The notes beneath the pieces are model-generated. The model was not told the DNA's origin. It did not search any database and saw only the letters and a list, made by a program, of their open reading frames with translations. A stretch of 31,860 bases of DNA from DASSZN01 sp035702805 (lineage in GTDB: Bacteria > Chloroflexota > Chloroflexia > Thermomicrobiales > Thermomicrobiaceae): contig DASSZN010000157.1 in NCBI GenBank assembly GCA_035702805.1, positions 1 to 31,860 of the forward strand, in the 5' to 3' direction. The translations under genes and the position numbers were made by a program. Shown here in pieces: positions 22,840 to 29,696 of the stretch (positions are counted from its first letter, which is position 1; each line of letters begins with the position of its first letter).

Positions 22840-23694
22840 TCAACCTGCCGGCTCGACCAGCGCCCGCAGGCGGGCCAGGTTCTCGGCGTCCTCGTGCAGG
22901 TCCTCGCTCTTGGGTGTCTCGAGCAGACCGGGCAGGTCGACGAAGCGCGGGTCGTTCACGACGTGTCGGAACCCCTCCAGGCCGATCACTCCCTGCCCGA
23001 TGTGGTCGTGCCGGTCAATCCGCGAGCCGAGGTCGCGCTTGGAGTCGTTGAGATGGAAGGCGCGCAGGTTCTCGAGCCCGAGCACCCGGTCGAACGCCTC
23101 CATCGTCTCGGCGTAGCCCTCGGCAGTCCGCAACTCGTAGCCGGCGGCAAAGGCGTGGCAGGTGTCGAAGCAGTAGCCGACGCGCTCCGGCGCGGCCACC
23201 AGCGCGAGGATCCCGGCCAGTTCCTCGAAGCGGTCGCCGAGGGTGTTTCCCTGGCCTGCCGTGATCTCCAGCAGCGTCATGACTCGCTGGTCCGGCAGTG
23301 CGGCGTGGACCCGGTCAAGCGCCTCGGCAACCCGGCGAATGCCTACCTCCTCACCCGCGCCGCCGTGTGAACCGGGGTGGGTGACGAGGTACGGCACGCC
23401 AAGGAGATCACAGCGCTCCAGCTCGATGCGGAACGCCTCGATCGACTTCTCCCATAGCTCGTCGTCCTGCGAAGCCAGGTTGATCAGGTAGGAGTCGTGG
23501 GCGACGACCGGCCCGATGCCGGTCTCGGCGAGCCGCTGGGCGAAGCGCTCGACCTGCTCCGGCGGGATTGGTTTGGCCCGCCACTGGTTGTTGTTCTTCG
23601 TAAAGATCTGGAGCGAGTCACAGTCGACCTGTGCGGCGCGGTCCACGGCGCGGTCGACGCCACCCGCGATCGACATGTGGGCACCGAAGCGCAT
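22840..23694 (-). CDS. nfo: Endonuclease IV (AP endonuclease)
   Basis: A 284-residue TIM-barrel tri-zinc AP endonuclease that nicks DNA 5' of abasic sites in base-excision repair. Family blocks include RFGAHMSIAGGVDRAV, SLQIFTKNNNQWRAK, VVAHDSYLINLAS, YLVTHPGSHGG, LLEITAGQGNTLG (Glu ligand), GYCFDTCHAFAAGYE (Asp and His ligands), AFHLNDSKRDLGSRIDRHDH (further ligands) and LLETPKSED (last Glu). All metal ligands appear intact. The ATG at 23694 has GGGAG at suitable spacing. It has its own promoter flanked by inverted repeats, so regulation separate from the upstream genes is likely. Confidence 0.96.
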   Translation of the reverse strand: MRFGAHMSIAGGVDRAVDRAAQVDCDSLQIFTKNNNQWRAKPIPPEQVERFAQRLAETGIGPVVAHDSYLINLASQDDELWEKSIEAFRIELERCDLLGVPYLVTHPGSHGGAGEEVGIRRVAEALDRVHAALPDQRVMTLLEITAGQGNTLGDRFEELAGILALVAAPERVGYCFDTCHAFAAGYELRTAEGYAETMEAFDRVLGLENLRAFHLNDSKRDLGSRIDRHDHIGQGVIGLEGFRHVVNDPRFVDLPGLLETPKSEDLHEDAENLARLRALVEPAG

Positions 23695-23739
23695 GCCGGA
23701 GCTCCCAACCTCAAAGGCAGATGACCCGAACGAACGCGC

Positions 23740-23785
23740 GTACGGACGTTCGGATGATCATGCCGCAGTCTGTCCGTACATGCAA
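23740..23785 (-). promoter_or_regulatory. nfo promoter flanked by 8-bp palindromic arms (putative operator)
   Basis: On the minus strand, TTGCAT (23785-23780) and CATGAT (23762-23757) are 17 bases apart. GTACGGAC occurs directly after the -35 box and its exact complement GTCCGTAC about 8-15 bases past the -10 (plus coordinates 23740-23747 and 23772-23779), centres 32 bases apart. The arms could bind a regulator or form a hairpin. Confidence 0.5.
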
Positions 23786-23844
23786 GGAGGTGCCGAACAG
23801 GCACGGGCGGCCCCGGCGTCGCGCCAGCGGCGCCCGCTCGACGC

Positions 23845-24195
23845 TCACCCGGCGTGGGCCAGTCGCTCCAGCTCCGCCTTCTTGTATCCGAGCACCGACC
23901 CCGCCGAGGTCACGACAAGCGGTCGCTTGAGCAGGGTCGGCTCCGTCACCATCAGGTCGAGCAACTCGTCGTCGGAGATGTCTCGCGCGGCCAGGTCCAG
24001 TTCGCGGTAGGCGCGGCTGCGCGTCGAGAGCACCTCCCTGGGGGTGAGCCCGGCACGTGCCAGGACGTCCGCCAGTTCGTCGCGGGTGAACCGCTCTTTG
24101 AAGTAGTCGCGGCGCCGATAGGGGACGCCGGCCTCACGAAGGAACTCCTCCGCCTTCCGGCAGCTGGTTCAGGTAGGGTGAACGTAGACCTCCAC
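23845..24195 (-). CDS. Spx/ArsC-like thioredoxin-fold protein with in-frame TGA, probable selenoprotein (U-x-x-C)
   Basis: Read through one TGA, the frame from GTG 24195 to TGA 23845 encodes 116 residues of the ArsC/Spx family. The start is VEVYVHPT-U-TSCRKAEEFL, where the TGA (24171-24169) is codon 9 and occupies the first cysteine of the CxxC redox site; Cys12 is the second. The rest is typical of Spx: YRRRDYFKERFTRDEL, then LSTRSRAYRELDL and PTLLKRPLVVTSAGSVLGYK. AGGAGGAG lies just before the GTG. High third-position GC continues on both sides of the TGA. A conventional caller would see only a 62-residue tail from 24033, which lacks the active site. Selenocysteine is my preferred reading; a nonsense mutation or sequencing error are alternatives. 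It lies 49 bases downstream of a luciferase-like oxidoreductase. Likely function: thiol/selenol redox reductase or redox-sensing regulator. Confidence 0.75.
24138..24157 (-). other. Candidate SECIS hairpin downstream of the TGA
   Basis: Within the coding sequence after the UGA, GAAGG (24157-24153) and CCTTC (24142-24138) form a 5-bp stem with a 10-base loop whose second base is G. The loop begins 16 bases after the UGA, within the range usual for bacterial SECIS elements. The stem is short and the match could be chance. Confidence 0.3.
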
Positions 24196-24244
24196 CGGCT
24201 CCTCCTCACGTCGCTCCGATCCATCCTCACCGCGCCGCGACCGC

Positions 24245-25210
24245 TCAGCCAGTGACGTGAGGCAGCACCTCGGTCGCCAGCAGTCGCAGCCGGTCATGAT
24301 CGTACGCGACGCCCGGCACGTAGAGGATGAGGTAGTTGACGCCCGCGTCGACCCGCTGTTGCAGCCGCTCGACGAGCTCAGCGCCGGTGCCGACCACGAC
24401 CGAGTGCGCGAACTCCTCATACGGCCGGTCGCGGCGCGCCGCGGCAGTCGCCTGCTCTGGGCTCTCGCCCGGCTGGACCGGAAAGACCATGACGGTCGAG
24501 GAGCGCACGATCTGGTCGTAATCGCGGCCGACGTCCTCGCAGTGGCGCCGCAGGACGTCGAACTTGTGGCGCAGCACGTCCGGCTCGCCGCCCACGTTGC
24601 AGGCGTCACCCCAGCGAGCCACCAGCCGCAGGGTCACCCGCTCGCCGCTGCCGCCGATCCACAGGCGTGGATGCGCGCCTGCCGGGCCGTGCGGCTCGTT
24701 GATCGCGTCCTCGATCGTGTAGTGTCGACCATGGAATGCCGGGTGGTCCTCGGTCCACATCCGGTGGATCAGTTCGCACGCCTCGGCAAAGGCTTGCATC
24801 CGGTCGCGCAGGGGCGGGAAGCCGTAGCCGTAGGCGCGCCACTCGGCCTCGTACCAGCCGGCGCCCAGCCCGCAGAGCAAACGTCCGTGGCTCATCACGT
24901 CGACGGTGGACGCCATCTTGGCCAGCAACGCCGGATTTCGGTAGCCGTTGCAGGTCACCATCTGGCCGACCTTGACCCGGTGCGTGTCGCGCGTCAGCGC
25001 CGCGGTCGTCGTCCAGCACTCGAACGTCGTCTCGAGCTCGATCGTCGGCACGGTCAGAAAGTGGTCGTAGAGCCAGACCGAATCGAAGCCGCTGTCCTCG
25101 GCAACGCGCGCGACCTGAGTCATCGCCTCGTACTTCTCGACCGGGTCCGGGATGTCGACCAGGTCGAGCCGCCAACCCTGCGGAACGAAGACGCCAAACG
25201 GGATGGACAT
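24245..25210 (-). CDS. LLM-class (luciferase-like) F420-dependent-type oxidoreductase
   Basis: A 321-residue TIM-barrel protein of the bacterial luciferase-like family. It begins SIPFGVFVPQGWRLDL and has AEDSGFDSVWLYDHFLTVP, VGQMVTCNGYRNPALLAKMA, GRLLCGLGAGWYEAEWRAYG, DRMQAFAEACELIHRMW and PRLWIGGSGERVTLRLVARW. These are the blocks that bind the deazaflavin or flavin phosphate group. This subgroup is usually annotated F420-dependent, but FMN cannot be excluded. The longer frame upstream is rejected; the ATG at 25210 follows GAGGGAG. It is the first gene of a minus-strand unit with the Spx/ArsC-like protein, 49 bases downstream. The substrate is unknown. Confidence 0.9.
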   Translation of the reverse strand: MSIPFGVFVPQGWRLDLVDIPDPVEKYEAMTQVARVAEDSGFDSVWLYDHFLTVPTIELETTFECWTTTAALTRDTHRVKVGQMVTCNGYRNPALLAKMASTVDVMSHGRLLCGLGAGWYEAEWRAYGYGFPPLRDRMQAFAEACELIHRMWTEDHPAFHGRHYTIEDAINEPHGPAGAHPRLWIGGSGERVTLRLVARWGDACNVGGEPDVLRHKFDVLRRHCEDVGRDYDQIVRSSTVMVFPVQPGESPEQATAAARRDRPYEEFAHSVVVGTGAELVERLQQRVDAGVNYLILYVPGVAYDHDRLRLLATEVLPHVTG

Positions 25211-25376
25211 GTGCTCCCTCTCTGCCGCGTGGCGCGGCGTCCGATATCGTCCGGCACGAGCGGCGCGCCCGCTCAGCATCCGTCGCCCGCTGCCAGGGCC
25301 GTGCCACCGGGCTGCGACCGTGCGGGACGCGGTGTACACTCGCACGTCGACGGATCGGGCACCATAGGGAGGACCG

Positions 25377-26222
25377 GTGCGCATTCTGGTGACCGGCGGA
25401 ACCGGCCAGCTCGGACGGGCACTGCGGCGCCTGGCTCCCGACGAGCTCCACGTCGCCGCGCCGGGCTCGGGTGAGCTCGACGTGACCGACCCGATCGCCG
25501 TGCGCGAGCGGATCGAGTCGACCGCCCCGGATCTTGTCGTCCACGCGGCGGCGATGACCGACGTGGACCGGTGCGAGCGGGAACCCGACCTCGCCTTCCG
25601 CGTCAACGCCCTTGGCACGCAGCACGTCGCGAGCTCGGCCGCGGCCGCCGGTGCCGCGCTTTTCTACGTCTCGACCAACTACGTGTTCGACGGCACGGCG
25701 ACCGAGCCCTACCACGAGTTCGCCCGTCCGGCGCCGATCAGCGTCTACGGCGCGTCCAAGCTCGCGGGAGAGGACGTCGTGCGCGCGCTCGTCCCGCGGC
25801 ACGCGATCGTGCGCACTGCAATGGTCTATGACGAGACCGGCCGCAACTTCGTCAACACGATGCTCCGGCTGGCCGAGACGCGGGACGCGCTCAGCGTGGT
25901 GGCAGACCAGCATGGCAACCCCACCTACGCCGCGGACCTGGCTCTCGGAATCTACCAACTCGTCACCGCGGGCGCGGTTGGTACCTACCACCTGGTCAAC
26001 CGCGGGTCGGCCAGCTGGTACGACTGGGCCGCCGAGGTATTCCGTCTCGCCCGGCACACGGTCGCCCTCGAGCCGATCTCCGGCAGCGACTGGACGCGTG
26101 ATGCGCGGCCGCCTGCCAACGGCGCACTCGCGAGCCTCGCCGCGCCTGCGCTCGGCATTGAACTGCCCCCGTGGCAGGACGGGCTGCGGCGGTGCCTGGA
26201 CCGGCGCGCCGTCGGACCATGA
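25377..26222 (+). CDS. rmlD: dTDP-4-dehydrorhamnose reductase (RmlD) family
   Basis: A 281-residue extended short-chain dehydrogenase. The start MRILVTGGTGQLGRALRRL holds the NAD(P)-binding loop, then SGELDVTDP and LVVHAAAMTDVDRCE, typical of RmlD. The catalytic Thr/Ser lies in YVSTNYVFDG and the Tyr/Lys pair in ISVYGASKLAGED. GTYHLVNRGSASWYDWA is the C-terminal substrate-domain block. It would carry out the last step of dTDP-L-rhamnose synthesis, or a related reduction of a nucleotide sugar. The GTG start follows GGGAGG. Its TGA overlaps the ATG of a glycosyltransferase (ATGA), fitting a sugar donor plus transferase pair. rmlA, rmlB and rmlC are not in the window. Confidence 0.9.
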   Translation: MRILVTGGTGQLGRALRRLAPDELHVAAPGSGELDVTDPIAVRERIESTAPDLVVHAAAMTDVDRCEREPDLAFRVNALGTQHVASSAAAAGAALFYVSTNYVFDGTATEPYHEFARPAPISVYGASKLAGEDVVRALVPRHAIVRTAMVYDETGRNFVNTMLRLAETRDALSVVADQHGNPTYAADLALGIYQLVTAGAVGTYHLVNRGSASWYDWAAEVFRLARHTVALEPISGSDWTRDARPPANGALASLAAPALGIELPPWQDGLRRCLDRRAVGP

Positions 26223-27181
26223 GCCCGGCGCGCGTCGACGTCATCATCCCGACTCACAACGGCCGTGACCTGCTAGCGACCTGCCTGCCCGCGCTTGCGC
26301 GCCAGCGCTACCGCGATTTCCGCGTGGTCGTGGTGGACGATGCCTCGACCGACGACTCGATCGACCTGGTTCGACAGGTCATGCCGGAGGCGGTGATCGT
26401 GCAACTGCCGCGCAATCGGGGGCTGGCCGTCGCGGTCAATGCCGGGCTCGATGTCTCCGCGTCGGAACTGATTGCCCTGCTCAACAACGACACGGAGCCG
26501 GAGCCGAACTGGCTGGGCGCCCTGGTTGCCGCGCTCGATCGCCATCCCGACGCGGCCGCCGCGGCAAGCAAGCTCCGGCTATTCGACCGGCGCGATGTGA
26601 TTCACTCGGCGGGTGACGTATTCCGCCGTCGAGGCGTGCCCGGGAACCGCGGTGTCTGGGAGCGAGATATCGGCCAGTACGACCGGGAGGAGGAGGTCTT
26701 CAGCGCATGCGGCGGCGCGGCCCTCTACCGGCGGCGCGCGCTCGATGCCGCGGCGGCCGTCGACGGGGCGGTGCTCGACCCCGACCTCTTCATGTACTGC
26801 GAGGACGTCGACCTCTCCTGGCGGCTGCGTCTGCTGGGCTATCACGTCGTCTACGCGCCGGACGCGGTCGTCTACCACCGTCTCTCGGCCACGGGCGGCG
26901 GGACGCTCGCCTCCTACTACGTCGCGCGAAACGCACCCGCCGTGGTCGTCAAAGACCTGCCGGATCAGCTTCTGCGTCGGCACCTCCTGGCCATCGTCGC
27001 CGAGCAACTGCGCCAGCTTGCCGGCACCCTACCGCACCTCCGCGAGCCGGCCGCGCGTGCCCGACTGCGCGGGATGCTCGCCTTCGTTGTCATGGTCCCA
27101 AATCTGCTGCAGAAGCGCCGGCGGATTCAAGCCGCGTGCCGGGTCGAGGCGGCCTCGCTCGAGGCGCTGCTGGTGGACTAA
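26219..27181 (+). CDS. Family 2 glycosyltransferase (possible rhamnosyltransferase)
   Basis: A 320-residue GT2 enzyme. The GT-A fold nucleotide-binding residues are in VDVIIPTHNGRDLL and VVVVDDASTDDS, the DxD-like metal site in IALLNNDTEPEPNW and the acceptor/catalytic region in FSACGGAALYRRRA and YCEDVDLSWRLRLLGY. This ED-x-D-W pattern is common in rhamnosyltransferases of the WbbL group. The immediate overlap with rmlD supports use of dTDP-rhamnose, by inference. The C-terminal part (about 230-320) is a helical region with amphipathic basic segments, possibly for membrane association. The ATG at 26219 is the start; upstream in-frame sequence lies inside rmlD. Confidence 0.9.
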   Translation: MSPARVDVIIPTHNGRDLLATCLPALARQRYRDFRVVVVDDASTDDSIDLVRQVMPEAVIVQLPRNRGLAVAVNAGLDVSASELIALLNNDTEPEPNWLGALVAALDRHPDAAAAASKLRLFDRRDVIHSAGDVFRRRGVPGNRGVWERDIGQYDREEEVFSACGGAALYRRRALDAAAAVDGAVLDPDLFMYCEDVDLSWRLRLLGYHVVYAPDAVVYHRLSATGGGTLASYYVARNAPAVVVKDLPDQLLRRHLLAIVAEQLRQLAGTLPHLREPAARARLRGMLAFVVMVPNLLQKRRRIQAACRVEAASLEALLVD

Positions 27182-27197
27182 CCAGGCGCGGGACAGC

Positions 27198-27227
27198 TTG
27201 ACATTCGACACCAGAACACGCCATGAT
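27198..27227 (+). promoter_or_regulatory. Promoter of the alpha/beta hydrolase gene
   Basis: A perfect TTGACA (27198-27203) and CATGAT (27222-27227) are 18 bases apart, between the glycosyltransferase stop and the GTG at 27264. Confidence 0.55.
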
Positions 27228-27263
27228 CCGTGCGGATCGGTCTTCCAGCGCGGGAGCACCAGC

Positions 27264-28229
27264 GTGAACCAACACCGCGCCCCCACCCCGTCGGCCCTGG
27301 TCTCGCTCGGCGCGGGAGCAGCCGTGGTCGGCGCCAGCCTCTCCACCGCCCTCGTACTGGCCACCGCCGACTACGCCTTCCGCAAGATCACCCGGCCCGG
27401 CGGAACGGCGACCCTCCGCTCATACACCTATACCCCGTGGGAGGTCGGGCTTCCCTGGCTGGACGTTGCTATCCCGACCACGCGCGGGCCGCTGCCGGCC
27501 TGGTGGATCCCCGCGGAGCAGCCGGATGCACCCATCATCGTCCCGCTTGCGGGGCACGGGCGAAGCAAGAGCGACCTGCTGGGTATCGCTCGCTATCTCT
27601 GGCAGGCCGGGTTCTCATGCCTCATGGTCGACTATCGCGGTCTCAGCGAGACGGACGGCTTCATCCATTCGACGCTGGGGTTCCGGGAGACCGACGACGT
27701 GCTCGCGACGATCGACTGGCTCGCCCGGCGCAATCCGGGCAGCCCGATCGGTCTCCTCGGGTACTCGATGGGTGGGTCGATCGCGATCCTGGCGACCGCG
27801 CGCGACTCGCGCATCGGTGCCGTCATCTCCGACTGCGGGTTCTCGTCCCAGCGCGACGTGGTCGCCTACCACGTGCGTCGTCGAGTTCACATCCGGCCGG
27901 CGGCGAGCGCCGTCACCGCGGCAACCGGCGCGCTGCTCCGTCGCCGCGCCGGCTTCGCCATGGACGGCGTCGAGCCACGTGCGGAGATCGCTCGGATCGC
28001 GCCGCGGCCCGTCTTCATCATCCACGGCGAGCGGGACGAGATCGTCCCGCCGGCCCACGCCGAGGAGATGTACGCCGCCGCGGGGGAGCCCAGGCGACTC
28101 TGGATCATCGACGGGGCACGCCACGTCGAGGGGTACTTCGTCGACCGTCTGCGCTACTGCAACGAGGTGGCCGCGTTCTTCGAGGCGACCCTCCGATCGG
28201 GCGCGGCCGAGCAGGTCGCCGCCGGATGA
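27264..28229 (+). CDS. Membrane-anchored alpha/beta hydrolase
   Basis: A 321-residue hydrolase. An N-terminal hydrophobic segment (about 12-38, ALVSLGAGAAVVGASLSTA) is probably a signal anchor. The catalytic triad is visible: Ser in LLGYSMGGSIA, Asp in IIHGERDEIVPPAH and His in IDGARHVEGYF. The oxyanion-hole strand is VPLAGHGRSKSDLLGIAR. The order and the DYRGLSETDGF strand resemble the FrsA/YqjL/BAAT-like alpha/beta hydrolases of the BD-FAE and prolyl-oligopeptidase type. The substrate is unknown; ester or thioester hydrolysis is likely. The GTG start has GGGAG 7 bases upstream. It follows the rhamnose genes but has its own promoter. Confidence 0.87.
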   Translation: MNQHRAPTPSALVSLGAGAAVVGASLSTALVLATADYAFRKITRPGGTATLRSYTYTPWEVGLPWLDVAIPTTRGPLPAWWIPAEQPDAPIIVPLAGHGRSKSDLLGIARYLWQAGFSCLMVDYRGLSETDGFIHSTLGFRETDDVLATIDWLARRNPGSPIGLLGYSMGGSIAILATARDSRIGAVISDCGFSSQRDVVAYHVRRRVHIRPAASAVTAATGALLRRRAGFAMDGVEPRAEIARIAPRPVFIIHGERDEIVPPAHAEEMYAAAGEPRRLWIIDGARHVEGYFVDRLRYCNEVAAFFEATLRSGAAEQVAAG

Positions 28230-28243
28230 CCGTCTCCGGAAAA

Positions 28244-28280
28244 GGTGAGCGCGCCGGGCGACCGGCCCGGCGCGCTCACC
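28244..28280. terminator. Bidirectional terminator between alpha/beta hydrolase and isocitrate dehydrogenase
   Basis: A perfect 16-bp stem (GGTGAGCGCGCCGGGC at 28244-28259 with its complement at 28265-28280) and a 5-base loop. On the minus strand the stem is followed directly by TTTT, so it is a standard rho-independent terminator for the minus-strand gene. Confidence 0.82.
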
Positions 28281-28300
28281 ACCCAGATATTCGGTCTCGA

Positions 28301-29383
28301 TTAGCGATGCAGGCGCGCGATGATCGCGTCGGTCATCTCGGTGGTCGTCGCGGCCTTCGACCGGTCGCGGTCGGCGCGCAGGTCGTAGGTCACCTTCGAG
28401 CCATCCGCGATGACCTCGGCGACCGCTCGCTCTACCGCGTCCGCCGCCTGCGCCTCGTTGAGGTGACGCAGCATCATGACACCGCTCAGGACCATCGCGG
28501 TCGGGTCCGCCTCGTTCATGCCGGCGTGGGACGGCGCGCTGCCGTGAATGGCCTCGAAGACGGCACCACGCTCGCCGATGTTGGCGCTGGGCGCGACCCC
28601 CAGGCCGCCGACCATGCCCGCCGTGAGATCGCTGAGAATGTCCCCGTAGAGGTTGGGCATGACCAGCACGTCGTAGAGGTCGGGCTTCTGCATCAGCTGC
28701 ATGCACATGTTGTCGACGATCCGGTCGTTGAACTCGATCGTCGGGTACTCCCGCGCCACCTCCTGGGCTACTCTGAGGAACAGCCCGTCGGTGAACTTCA
28801 TGATGTTGGCCTTGTGCACCGCCGTGACCAGCTTACGACCGTTGCGGGCGGCGTAGTCGAAGGCGAAGCGCACGATCCGGCGCGAGTTCTCCGGGGTGAT
28901 GGTCTTGATAGAAATAGCCGAGCTCTGGGGTACCGGCTTCGGGCTGAGGCGGTTGATCTGGTCGATGATCTCGTGGGCCGGCTCGGTCCCCTCCTCGAAC
29001 TCGACGCCCGCGTAGAGGTCCTCCATGTTCTCACGGACGACCACGAGGTCGATGTTCTGGAAGGTACTCTGCACGCCGGTGAAGGTGCGCGCCGGTCGCA
29101 GGTTGGCGTAGAGCTCGAGCGCGTGACGCAGCGCGACGTTCACGCTGCGGAACCCGCCGCCGACCGGAGTCGTGAGCGGTCCCTTGAGCGCCACTCCGTT
29201 ACGGCGGATGGAGTCGATCACCGCGTCCGGGAGTACGTCGCCGTGGCGCTCGAGCGCGGTCATGCCCGCATCCTGCACGTCCCACTCGAACGCGATGCCG
29301 GTGGCGTCAAGAATGCGTTGAGCGGCACCCGATACCTCGGGGCCGATACCGTCGCCGGGGATCAAGGTGATGTGGTATGCCAT
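28301..29383 (-). CDS. Isocitrate/isopropylmalate dehydrogenase family (probable NAD-type isocitrate dehydrogenase)
   Basis: A 360-residue beta-decarboxylating dehydrogenase. HITLIPGDGIGPEV is the standard N-terminus, GPLTTPVGGGFRSVNVALR holds the substrate-binding Ser and Arg characteristic of short isocitrate dehydrogenases, and VVVRENMEDLYAGVEF carries the catalytic Tyr. VHKANIMKFTDGLF has the catalytic Lys and VLVMPNLYGDILSDLTAG the metal-binding Asp residues. FEAIHGSAPSHAG is the cofactor site. The GGGFRSVNV form is typical of TCA-cycle isocitrate dehydrogenase rather than LeuB, though homoisocitrate dehydrogenase is possible. Cofactor choice is inferred only. The ATG has GGAGGAG upstream. 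A strong promoter and terminator flank it, so it is monocistronic. Confidence 0.9.
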   Translation of the reverse strand: MAYHITLIPGDGIGPEVSGAAQRILDATGIAFEWDVQDAGMTALERHGDVLPDAVIDSIRRNGVALKGPLTTPVGGGFRSVNVALRHALELYANLRPARTFTGVQSTFQNIDLVVVRENMEDLYAGVEFEEGTEPAHEIIDQINRLSPKPVPQSSAISIKTITPENSRRIVRFAFDYAARNGRKLVTAVHKANIMKFTDGLFLRVAQEVAREYPTIEFNDRIVDNMCMQLMQKPDLYDVLVMPNLYGDILSDLTAGMVGGLGVAPSANIGERGAVFEAIHGSAPSHAGMNEADPTAMVLSGVMMLRHLNEAQAADAVERAVAEVIADGSKVTYDLRADRDRSKAATTTEMTDAIIARLHR

Positions 29384-29434
29384 GGGGCGCCGAGCTCCTC
29401 CATTCGCCTCGGGCGGCCGACCCGCCGGGGGAGC

Positions 29435-29464
29435 ATTCTAGGTCCGGTCCACGCGGGGTGTCAA
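29435..29464 (-). promoter_or_regulatory. Promoter of the isocitrate dehydrogenase gene
   Basis: On the minus strand a perfect TTGACA (29464-29459) and TAGAAT (29440-29435) are 18 bases apart, the strongest promoter match in the window. The leader is about 45 bases. The rest of the 313-base gap (29384-29696) holds no gene I can support; the promoter for the plus-strand membrane protein was not identified with confidence. Confidence 0.7.
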
Positions 29465-29696
29465 TCGAGCCGGGAGGCTCGAGTCGCCGCGAACGGTGCG
29501 CGTCACCATGGTCGAGCGGGCCGCGCGTCGGTCGACCGGTAGCGTCCGGTGGGATCTCAGGACGGCGACCACATCGCGTCTCGAGGCGACCTGCCGCTGT
29601 TGACGGTGTGCAAGGAGCGATAGCGCGGTACATTCAGGAGTGGTGCCTGGAACCCATCAGTCCGAGCGTTGTGCGGAGTGGGGGCTGACCAGCCGC

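Noticed and set aside
23726..23753. CGAAC...GTTCG near the nfo promoter as a LexA/SOS box
   Set aside because: The half-sites are 12 bases apart, not the 4-base spacing of Gram-positive-type LexA boxes.
23845..24033. A free-standing 62-residue protein as the gene at this site
   Set aside because: It is the C-terminal part of a longer Spx/ArsC-like frame whose N-terminus continues upstream through the TGA with its own Shine-Dalgarno; alone it lacks the active site.
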